64,000 nucleotides of DNA, taken from positions 26,975,001 through 27,039,000 of the forward strand of contig NC_091972.1 of assembly GCF_036711975.1 (NCBI RefSeq), given 5' to 3'. The position numbers were made by a program, and so were the translations under genes. Origin of the DNA: Onthophagus taurus. Taxonomy: Eukaryota > Arthropoda > Insecta > Coleoptera > Scarabaeidae. Under the pieces are notes generated by a model. It ran no database searches. It saw only the letters and a program-made list of their open reading frames with translations, and was not told the DNA's origin. Of the stretch, positions 21,191 to 32,100 are shown one piece after another (position 1 is the stretch's first letter; each line of letters begins with the position of its first letter).

Positions 21191-22335
21191 TGTAAATTTA
21201 AAAATGCTACTTGTTACAAATGTAATAAAAAGGTCACATTGCATCTAATTGTCGTAATAAAGTAAAAAATTTTCAACATTTTTTAGAAGATCAAATTTTT
21301 AATATTTATTCGACATTATTTTCGACATTACTAGATTTAGTAATGATAATAAACAAATTGTTGCGAATGTCGAAATACATGGCAAAATGATGATTTTTCA
21401 AATAGATACTGGTTCATGTATCTCAGCAATTAATGAGAAATTATATTTAGAGAATTTTCCTAATTATAGGTTATATAAAACAAATAAAATTTTATATGTT
21501 TATAATGGTCAAAAAGTTAAACCAATAGGATATGTTAAATTAAGAGTTAAATACGCAAAAAAAGATGTAAACTTTAATTTTTTTGTGATTAGAAATGGTG
21601 AAATCTCGATTGGTAGAAATCTCTACCAATCGTTGGTAGAGATTTTTTAGAATTATTTAATTTAGGAATTAAAGAAAATCGCGATTTAAATTTTGTTAGT
21701 TGTAATAAAGAACTTATTCAATTACGAAAAGAATTTAAGAACGTTTTTTGCGATAAATTGGGAACATTTAAAGATTGTACAATATTTTTGAAGTTAAAAT
21801 CTGAAGATGTTACTCCAAATTCTTTTAGACCTCGACCTTTGCCATTTATTTTAAAAAGAAAAGTTGAAATGGAATTAGATAGATTAGTCAATGAAGGAAT
21901 ACTAGAACCCGTTTCATTTAGTAAGTGGGGAACGCCAATTGTTCCTATTATAAAAAAAGATGGATCAGTGCGCATATGTGGAGATTTTAAGGTGACAATA
22001 AATCCATGTTTGGAAATAGAAAGATATCCAATTCCCAGAATTGACGAACTTTTAAATTCAATGCAGGGGAGTGTTATATTTTCCAAAATAGATTTGTCTC
22101 AAGCATATCAACAAATATTATTAGAAGAAAATTCCAGAGAATTAACAACAATCTCAACACATAAAGGGTTGTTTAAATACACGAGGTTACCGTTCGGTAT
22201 AACTTCAGCACCGGCTCATTTTCAAAAAGTTATGGAAAGTTTGTTACAAGGTTTAGATTGTGTAATATGTTTTTACGATGATATTTTGCAACAACTAAAG
22301 AGAAACCTTCTGTTCTTATGTTCAAAAGACATATT
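21190..22335 (+). pseudogene. Gypsy-type LTR retrotransposon fragment: gag knuckle, protease, RT
   Basis: A CCHC knuckle starts in frame with the Ginger protein (CKFKNATCYKCNKK) and continues one frame over as GHIASNC. The aspartic protease has FQIDTGSCISAI (21398 on). The RT has RPRPLPFILKRKVE, RICGDFKVTINP, FSKIDLSQAYQQI, LPFGITSAPAHFQK and the catalytic FYDDIL (about 22272). It stops shortly after the catalytic box, where an internal deletion joins it to the integrase end. Stops near 21280 and 21650. Confidence 0.85.
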
Positions 22336-22785
22336 AATTTCAGATTTAATATAATGAATCCTAAAATCTATAAAAGGAGTAGGAAAAATTATTCAATAAA
22401 TAATAATGTAATTAAAGGCTAAAGGCGACAACTAAAATATAATAACGGATCTAGGAAATGTAATTTTAGCATAGGACAATATGTATTTGTTAAGGATTAT
22501 AGAATTCCAATGAAAACTAAGTGGGTTAAGGGTAAAATAATTAAAAGAATTGAAAAATGTGTTTATTTATGTAATGTGTCTGAGGTTGGTAAAGTATGGA
22601 AACGCCACGCAAATCAAATATAAGAATGTAGAAGTGTTGAGAGTTCACTGGCGCCTTTACCTATCACAGACACAAAAGAAAACACTGAAATAATTGAAAT
22701 TTTTGATTCTCCTGAACAAGGTGTAAGTGTTAATAATAGACCAAAAAGACAAATAAAAGCACCTGAACGACTTGCATATGAATAG
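22336..22785 (+). pseudogene. Gypsy integrase C-terminal remnant
   Basis: IGQYVFVKDYR, KWVKGKIIKRIEKCVYLCNV and KRHANQI match the end of gypsy integrases. The polyprotein terminates RPKRQIKAPERLAYE at 22785, a usual gypsy pol C-terminus. The RNase H and the integrase core are missing, so the deletion spans from the RT palm to the integrase tail. Confidence 0.75.
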
Positions 22786-22844
22786 ATTTTTTTTTGACGG
22801 AGAGAGTATTTGTATATGTATATACTAGATTAGTTTAATTTTTT

Positions 22845-23005
22845 TTAGGGGGAGAGATGTAGAATATGGTTTATTTTGGTTTATTTTTGTAAGACTGGTT
22901 TTTGTGTGTGAACACATGTTTGTTGTTACATTTCAATTTTAGGTTTTAGTCGGAATAAAGTATTGGTAAAGAAAAGTTGTATTTTATTACAAATTTTACA
23001 TTTAA
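22845..23005 (+). repeat. Putative polypurine tract and 3' LTR of the gypsy fragment
   Basis: AGGGGGAGAGATG is followed by TGTAGAATATGG, the expected purine tract and TG start of an LTR, just after the pol stop. The right border (around 23000) is uncertain and no second LTR copy was found. Confidence 0.55.
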
Positions 23006-23394
23006 TACTGATTACTTGATTGCTTATAAGCAAATGACATTATGTTAGTTAACCCAGAAAAATTTTAATTTAGTGTAATTTAATTGTGATTTTACTATAG
23101 TTACAGAAAGGTACTAGGTGCCTTTTTTGTACAATAACTTACAGATTATAAAAAAGTTTATTATGTGTAAAAATTGATAAATACAGACCAAAACCTATTT
23201 ATTTTACACATTGCCCGTCGACCAACAGGTACTCTACGTAATCCCTAAGAATTGTATACATTACCTAGGTAAAGTATCTAAGGGACAATAATCTTCATAA
23301 TATTTCATACATTGCCTAGACACCCCAGGTATTTTATACATTACCTAGGCATTGTATAGAGTACCTGAATTATACAGATTGACGGTAACATATA

Positions 23395-25606
23395 CAGCGT
23401 GTCCCGTTAAGCGTACGGAGCGGCTGTATCTCAACAACGGTAAGGCCTAGAGGTTTGGGAAAAAATCCTTATAAGCAAAGTAGGCAAGAGAAATAGCTGG
23501 AAATTAGTTTGAAGTTCGTAATTCGACCGCTAGGGGGCGTAACTGCCATAGAGAAACATAAAATTCCCGCTATCTCAGAAAGTTAGACGATGAGCTGTAA
23601 CGTTGACAACATCATTTAGTAGCTTGGATAATACCGCATTGCTTTTGTTTTGCGATATTTCTCATATCTGTCATAATAAGGGAGGGGGAGGCCAATGCAT
23701 TTTCATATGTTTACATTTTAATATCTCCTGGACCATTTGATTTGAATATTTTTGGTCTTGTTTGAAAGAGCATTTCATGCTCTTTTAAAAGATATTTTCA
23801 GTAAGACTGCTTGGTTTAGAACAAATAAGCTAGAGGGCGTTATCTGCAGCGGTTACATATTTTTGTGATTTTTGAAAAAAAGTTAAATGGAACGGTACTA
23901 TTTACTTCACAGATCGTTAATCACCATAAAATTTGCTAAATATTAGTGAAAACCGCATCTCGATATCTCCATCCATTCTCGAATTATAAAAGAAAATGTT
24001 AAAAATTCGTATATCTTAATCGGATCAAGTTACCTTAGGAAACAAATAAGAGAGAACAAAAATTTTATTATCTAGAACCTTCCTTCACACTTTATCCAAG
24101 CTTAGAACTGCTTCAAAACTACTTTTGAGGCGTGTTGAAAAGCCAACGGATCAATGAAACATCAACAATGATAATAAAACAAAATAAACCAAAACACTTA
24201 GAATAACTTAAATTTTTGGCAAAAATAACTCACTAATGAGCGAAATGCCTTCCATAAACCTCGATGCATTTATTTAATCTAGTTTCGACGAAAAAAAAAG
24301 CGCTGCTTAAGTCTCGGCCCTGGACACGTTTTTACTGGTATTTAGTGTTTTGTCATATTTTCTCTGGTTATTGGTTTCTCTTGAAAAGTCAGGTCGTTTA
24401 GTCTACCCAATAGATAAAGGGGTGAAAGCAATGTGGGTTTTGCTCGAACCAAGAATGCATATTATGCAAGTTTACATCAGCTTGTGAACAGATGCTTCAT
24501 GCATCCATAGCATTTGTGATAAAAGGTTTGGATTTGCCCAAATCATATTTAAAAGTCAATGGTAATAGTTCAGTCTGTTATCATAATCGGTATCTGTTAA
24601 GGTCTGATGTAAAACAACGTGGTGGAGATATTATTCTCTTGAGAACCTTTGTGGACAATTGTTTTCGGAGTTCCCAGATTATGTGGGATCACATTGCGCA
24701 CCAATATGATTTACGAATTCATAGAGATGTCTGAATGGGCTACATGTTGCCAGTTTTCCGTAATCGCTAAGTCAATCTTAAAAACACTTCTAGAGAAAAA
24801 TGTCTTTCTTTGTCGTAATCGCATTGCACATTTTTGCCATGCAGTTGCATCGTATTCGAAACATTGAAAATAAATCATCATACGCTCTATCATACGCTTC
24901 TGCGTTAGTAAATGACATGTTTACAGTTACCATGGTTATGTGATTTGTTTTTCTCGATGAGGTAACTGGATCCGATTGATGGCACTCGAGTTTTTAACAT
25001 TTTCTTCTATAACTCGAGAACGGGTGGCGATATCGAGATGCGGTTTTCACTAAAATTTTGCAAATTTTAAGGTGACTAAGGGTCTGTGAAGTAAATAGTA
25101 TCGTTCCATTTAACTTTTCTTCAAAAATCACAAAAATATGTAATCGCTGCAGATAACGTCCTCTAGCTCATTTGTTTTAAAGCAGACGGCTTTACTGAAA
25201 ATATCTTTAAAAAGAGCATAAAATGCTCTTTCAAACAACACCGAAAATATTCAAATCGGTTGAATGGTCTAGGAGATATTAAAATGTAAACATATGAAAA
25301 CGCAATGGCCTCCCCCTCCCTTATTATGACAGATATGAGAAATATCGCAAAACAAAAGTGATGCGGTATTATCCAAGCTATTAAATGATGTTGTCAAAGT
25401 TATAGCTCATCGTCTAAGTTTCTGAGATAGCGGGAACTTTATGTTTCTCAATGGCAGTTACGCCCCCTAGCGGTGGAATTACGAACTTCAAAATAATTTC
25501 CAGCTATTTCTCTTGGTCACTTTGCTTATAAGGATTTTTTTCCCAAACCTCTAGGCCTTACCGTTCTAGAGATACTGCCGCTCCGTACGCTTAACGGGAC
25601 ACCCTG
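23395..25606 (+). mobile_element. Tc1/mariner-type transposon with ~0.6 kb terminal inverted repeats
   Basis: Left CAGCGTGTCCCGTTAAGCGT and right ACGCTTAACGGGACACCCTG, with TA at 23393-23394 and 25607-25608. Arms mirror each other for about 620 bp (to about 24010 and from about 25000), e.g. GAGCATTTCATGCTCTTTTA against TAAAATGCTCTTTC. It is inserted in the right-hand TATA duplication of the Ginger element, so it is younger than that insertion. The middle (24010-25000) holds only degenerate coding sequence. Confidence 0.9.
24492..24867 (+). pseudogene. Possible decayed transposase C-terminus
   Basis: The frame at 24649-24867 ends RNRIAHFCHAVASYSKH, which weakly resembles the ends of mariner-like transposases (..R+..C....G.HFEH). 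No DDE motif is readable. Weak call, supported mainly by its place between mariner-type inverted repeats. Confidence 0.3.
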
Positions 25607-25734
25607 TACACTTTGTTTTATTATATTAGTTAAATTATAAGTAAATTATATTACTACAGAGTAAATATAATAAAAATTATAATCTTCAAGCAGCTTAAAT
25701 TTATGTAATTGTGTATTTTTGTGAAACTGTAAGG

Positions 25735-25862
25735 GTGTGTCCAAATATAGCGTGGCATTCAAGCGCGGCTGCCGCGCGCGGCGTGTCGCTCGGTGATTGG
25801 ACGGCTTGCGCGAGCGGTATGCCTCACCCTTCCTGCCGCTCGCGAACATTTTTAGTAATCAT
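25735..25862 (+). promoter_or_regulatory. GC-rich block upstream of the MADF gene (promoter or Harbinger end)
   Basis: A sharply GC-rich island (GCGCGGCTGCCGCGCGCGGC) in otherwise AT-rich DNA, starting AGGGTGTGTCCAAATATAGC and ending about 40 bp before the MADF start. It also contains GTGATTGGACGG, a reverse CCAAT box. The GGGTGTGTCC start with GC-rich repeats resembles PIF/Harbinger ends, so it may be the left end of that element acting as the promoter. No matching right end was found. Confidence 0.4.
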
Positions 25863-25903
25863 TCGTAAGTAAGCGTGTGCGGACGTGTTGCGGCATACAA
25901 AAA

Positions 25904-26135
25904 ATGGATAACGAAACGTCGATTCGTTTAATTGAATTATATGGATCGTTGAAGACGTTGTGGGATCCACAAGAAAAAGGATACTACAATAAAATTAAAC
26001 GAGAACACCTATGGGACGAAATAGCCAAAAATTTTGATCTATCTAAGAAGGAATTGAAGGCTAAAATGAAAAGTCTTTTAAGTGCGTATAGACGAGAAAG
26101 AAACAGAGAAAAGAATAGTAATGTAACTAGATCAG
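25904..26135 (+). CDS. MADF gene exon 1
   Basis: 77 codons plus one base; holds most of the MADF domain. The donor is g|gttagt at 26136. Confidence 0.82.
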
Positions 26136-29100
26136 GTTAGTTTAATGGCTTATTATTTGTACCACAATCATAGTTTACGTTGTAAGTTAAGAGGCTACTT
26201 TACCATACAGCTCGGCAAATTACAAAAAACATACATTATTTATGAAAATATTTGTACATAGCTTCTTCTAACAATTCTACACAACGCATGGTGAAAATTT
26301 TTAAAATTTTCCAAAAAAAGGGGGTTTTTTCCTCAATATTATAGAATTTGGTCGTTCTTTTTTAGTTTGCATGATAGTATACTTGAAAATAGTAATATTT
26401 TTCAAATAAATTTACCACCGCGTTAGTCCCGCCTCCTGCCGACTGAGCGGCGCTGATATCGACTCTCTTCATCGAAGCTCCTTGTTTTATCTATTACTTT
26501 TTTAATGTGGTAGAGAAAATAATCATTTCCAAAAGTACGTTTTGAACTTTATTTTCCGTGATTTTCTACTAATGATTGTGTAATTTAACTAAATTTTTGA
26601 GTTTATAGTCAATAGTTGTTATTTTATTGTGTACCATAGTGTTAGTTTAATTTAGTTTGTGTAAAGTTTTTATAAACAATGGGTAAGTATGTTCATCTAA
26701 AAAACTATCCCTTAGCATTTGAAGATGTTCTCGAAAAAGGAGTAATAGACGGTAATAATTTACGATATAAATTTTTATAAAATCTAGAATTTCATATTTT
26801 ATAGTCCGAGATTCAATTGAAAAATGTATTCATTCCGAAAGGTAAGTTAAATTTTATTAATTTTATTGAATAAACTGTGGCGCACATAAAAAGTAAAAAT
26901 ATATAAAAAGTAAAAATTAAAACGATACATTATTTGAAGCGATACCATAAGATAAATGATGCAAAACCAAATACTGATGGTGGAGAATAATCCATTCAAC
27001 TGCAACAAAACTCGCATTAAATTTATTAATGAGTCAAAAGACGGGCTTAGCAGCTCATTTCTTTTATGTTTTATGTGCGGGATAAAAAAGAAGCTTTACG
27101 CTGAAGAAAACAAAGAATCTATTGAGATAAACTCTGCTGTTGTTTCTGTTATCTGTCGGTACCGGATATACACAGACTGAAGAATTATTGTTATGTGTGG
27201 ATATACCATTTATGTTAATAAAAACATTCCAAAAATATCAGAAAACCGTAAGTGACAAAATCATGGATTAAGCATGGCAGTCTATGAAGAACGCAGGTAA
27301 AGAAGAATTAGTTTAGTTACAGCTTCAGGAGAAGTAAATAAAGACTGAATTCCTATGATAGCCTTAATTACAGATGCCTGGTGTAAACGCTAAACGCTCG
27401 AACAACGTCAATTACGATGCATCATACGGAGTGGTACTGCTATAAAATAATTGTATACAATAAAATAAAATACTTGTGTATACAGGGTAATTCAGGTAGG
27501 TAGCGAAAGCCGATCAGGGTTATGTTGCTATTGATAATGATAGCAATTCGGTTATAATTTATGAGTGACATTTCACATGAAGAATATAAAGGAAAGAAGA
27601 ATTTATTGGAAACTTGCAAGATGGATGCATTAACAGAAATAAAATACAAATTCTTACCAGAAGCTAAAGTACCAATCGGAAATGGATCCAAGAAAGGTAT
27701 CTGTGCCTAACTGCATCGAGATTTGGTGATGTATGTATGATGAGAAATGACACGTTTTGCTTAAATAAAGTTAAATCAATCTTGTACTCGAAATAATAAC
27801 ACTAAACATGGCCAAGACTATGAATGGCTTGCAGTAAAAAAATTTGAAAGTAAATATAACTTGTCAGCAAACTCTTGAGCGCTATTCATTCGTAAGATGT
27901 ATGAATTCTTAGTTGCAAGTCCAAATGAAACAATAAAAAACGAAAATGTCCATCATCGAGGTGAAGTGTCCAGCGAATTTCAAGAGCTTACATCTATTCA
28001 ACGATGGCAAATTAAAATTTCCTAAAGATTTTTCTAGTCAGGGCTGTTTTATTTATTACACTATTAGCCATATTTTGTATACTTGAATCATTATTTAATA
28101 TTATTATTAATTAGGTATTACATATTATTTCATTACTTATAGGTGATGCAGACCATCCATGCAGTCCATTTTTTTAAACAGAAATATTAAAAAAGTTAGA
28201 ATGAAAAGTAATAATATTCATAAAATGGATATGCTTTGCACAGCCAAGAAACCACATTTATTCAGCTATTACATTTTTTCTTTAATTTTTGTAACTACCT
28301 GTGTTTTCAAATAAAATTACTTACACGGTTACTCTGACACACCTGTATATCAAACGAACGCATAATAATACAACAAAGATATTTATAAATATTGTACCGA
28401 ACTTTTCACATTCCCTGTATTGCAAATATACACAGGAAAAAATATAGAGTAAAAAATCAACTCTAAAACATGGTTCAGATCGGTCCAATATATTTAGAGT
28501 TATTTTTTTGCTTTATATAGTGTAGGTGAATAGATTAAAATTTTACACTAAATAGTGAGAAGATGGTGTTTATTAAATAGTGTAAAATCGTTACTCTATA
28601 ACAGTGTATTATATGTAATCTAATTAGATGTTGTCGTGACTCAAATTAGATTCATTTCTAATCTAATCAGTGTAAAATTAGCACTGTAAATTATTAAAGA
28701 TTCGTTCTAATTTTACTCTATTAAGTGACAAAATATCACTAAATAGTGTGTATCTTTCACTTATTAGTGTTAATTTTTAATAGGAAGTATAGAATATTTT
28801 TAGGAAGGTTTTAGGTTTGTAATAAAAATCAAAATTATAAAATATTTGTTTTTATTTTTACTTGTAATTAAATTCTTTTTATATAACCATACTTAATCCA
28901 TTTTAAAGATTCCACCGAGTCACCATTAAAACTGCATCTAATGAGTCTTCTATAAGTTTTCTGTATGTATAGTCGTACATACTTACCAATCTTCGCAAGG
29001 AATTCGTACGTAAAATCTTCCGGAAGTTCCACTAATTTCACAACACGAATGTTTGGCAAACATAATTAAAATAAAAATAATCGTTCTTTCTCTTTATATC

Positions 29101-32100
29101 GCGTAAATCAGGTCTCGAGATGCTGTCGAGTTCCGACTCGTTCAGTAGATGACCGTTAAATTTTAGCTGTATCCATTGAGGTCTTATATATAATCTAGAG
29201 TGCGTATGCTGTTGTCCCCACCACGCCTAAAATGAAGCCAGAAAGGTCGCCATGTTAGATGTACCAACTTAGCGGGAAATTCGAAATTCTTATATATACT
29301 TATGCAAGAATTTACATTATTATAAACTGGAAAGGCAGAAAATAATAACCAAAACAAAACATTAATTTTTTATTGATAAATAATTATTAATTATATGATA
29401 TTTTAAAAGAACTTAATAATTTTTAGCCATAACCCTTATAATTAACAAAAACTAAGAAGAAAATATTTAAAGCAATTCCGATTGATCACGTTAACCTTTG
29501 CTTATAAATAATTGTTAGTTTATTTAAAAAAAACTGAACAGTCCTTAATAATAAACTTTACTTGAACTTCAATTGAAGACCTTGCTGCAAGAAGGGAGTA
29601 GCTCCATTTATCAAGAGAAGGAGTTGTCCCCTTCTTATACCGAGTTCTTTAATTGTTAATTCCAAGTCAAGTAACCAGAAACATTTTATGGACTGTTGTA
29701 AATGATTGTCCAACCTATCAAATTATAAAAAACATATGTGAAACGAAAAGAATTCGAAAACTTTCAACAAAAATCAAATTTTAATAAAAATAACAATATG
29801 TTTATGAGAATTGTGAGGTTATAATTGTAGGTACAATAGAGACTTGAAACTATAGCTAAGTTCAGGTCGGTACATCCAACATGTCTGACTTTCTGATTAC
29901 CCCCACCACCACCATATACGCTCTCTAGATTATACATATATATACTATCTCCTATATCGCTAACTCCCTATCTAAGCAATGAGTGGCGAGCGTTTCCATC
30001 AAAAGCAGACGGAATGATATATGTTTTGTCTTTGTCGTGCCCCCATGTCGCGAAGGCGCTTGCGTGAATCGTAAATTTTAAAGAGTTTGAAGTGTTTCGC
30101 GCGTATTTTATGCAGCTTTGAAATGTAATTATTGTAGATAATTGACTTTAATTATAAATTATCGTGGATGCATCAAATAAATTAGAATATATGTACTTTT
30201 GTGTGAAATTGACGTTGAATATTGCTTTAAATATCAACTTTATGTAGGTTGTTCATTAAACATTATATTCTTTAAAATTAAATTAATACATATATACATA
30301 GTAATTATTGAATATGTGTACCAAAATATAGTTATTAATTTTTAACATAATTTGTGAGCTCACGCCATTTAATAAAGTTGTTACATTAATTAAAGATATA
30401 AAATATGTACTTAGGGTACTTACTATTTAATGTACATAATATTCTATCATAACATTTTCATCATATCGATGTAATTATTAATTAAATTTTTAAGAATAAT
30501 CTTTCAAGAAAAGGAGGGCTTTGAATTCTTTTTTATTACACTGAGATCTTTCCTTCTACTTGCTCAACCAATTTTTAGGCCTCAAAAATATCTCTCCTAC
30601 TCTTTTTCTTTTTTATTTTACTTTTAACAAATTTTCTTCACTTTCTTAACAAATAATAATTACATTTTAAATTGCTTAGTCCTAAAATATGTTAATAATT
30701 ATGTTATTATAAACATGAAACCTATAATATACATAACTAAATATTTAGATTTTAGGTTATGTTTATGTCAAACATTTATTTGGTGATTTATAAACATCAA
30801 GGTCATCAGCTGCTATTAATTTTTAATTCTCCGTCCAATAAGATAAAAGCGTACTCACCACGTGTTCACGCATATCTCTTGAGTAGACGGGGGCACGACA
30901 GAGACAGATATATATATATCTGCACTCTAGTGTTTACACTCTTTTGCTGCCTTAGTCAGCGATATAGGAGATAGTATATATATGAGATTATATATAAGAC
31001 CTCAATGGCTGTATCACACCACATGTTGATCACGTGGTACCGACGAGTAATCCCGAGCAAAATAGTGCGATGCCTACGAAGTACCTGAAGGAAAAGTACA
31101 ATTTACACGTGTTGTGTAAAATTTAATGTTTTATATATTACATAACTTCACTAACATGAGTAAAAAAGAACTCTCCTTCAGAGAACTGTAAAAACTACTC
31201 TATTAAGAGGCCTACCTAGCTGGCGAAAAATTCGAAACGAGATTCGCTCGTGAACACGCTGAATGCGGCAACACCGCTCCATGTGTACTCGATCGAGCTG
31301 GCGCGCCAGGCCCATGGCGACTAGGACTGTCCGATTGTCGGGTAATTCCCGACAGTATACCAAATTTTATCTGTATATGACAAATCATTGAAATTATTAT
31401 AGGTAATCTATACCTTAGCCATTTATTGATTTATACATGCTTCACAATGACGAATTAAAGAGTTCTTCAGCCGAATTAAAATGTCTGGTTGATTTATTGT
31501 TCCAGTAGCAGCCATTTGTATTCTGTTTAATGACTGTTTTCGTGTGTTAATTTCCACTTGATATACAATTTGTTTCATATGACCCCATAAGTAGAAATCC
31601 AATGGATTAAGGTCGGGGGATCTAGGTGGTCAAGCAAATGGACCATTACCAATCCACTTGTTTGGAAAATATTGATTTAACCACTCGACAACTACTCTTC
31701 CGCGATGAGGGGGGCATCATAGTGCTGGTACCACATATTTTGAATTACATACATTAACAGGTATATCGTCAAGTAAATCAAAAAGTGTGTTGTTCAAAAA
31801 AATCTGTAATTTACAGCGTTCAAACGTCCATCAAGTACATGCAAACCTTGTAAATTGTTGTTAAATAATCCACCCCAAACGTTGATGCTGAAACGTTGTT
31901 GAAATTGCCTTGGTCTAATCGCATGCGGATTTTGTAATGCCCAGATATGTTCATTATGATAATTATTTATACCATCTCGTGTAAAACATGATTCATCTGT
32001 CCAACACGATCATTTGAAATGAAGTCATTATTTTGGGCATGTTACTACAATAACCATTCACAAAATGCTAACCGTTGCTGATTATCTCCTGGCTGTAGAG

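Larger units (their letters stand above)
19420..23390 (+). mobile_element. Ginger-type cut-and-paste transposon carrying a gypsy fragment
   Basis: Terminal inverted repeats begin TGTTACCGGCAATCTGTATA (left) and, complemented, TGTTACCGTCAATCTGTATA (right), with TATA on both sides (19416-19419 and 23391-23394). The repeats extend about 100 bp and contain reiterated AATACCTAGG-like units. Inside is an integrase-like transposase gene and then a gypsy pol fragment with a 3' LTR-like end. TGT termini and an integrase-type core are typical of Ginger elements. Confidence 0.82.

Noticed and set aside
23395..25606. Idea that this element is the 3' part of Ginger
   Set aside because: It has its own inverted repeats and TA duplication and lies outside the Ginger TATA duplication.
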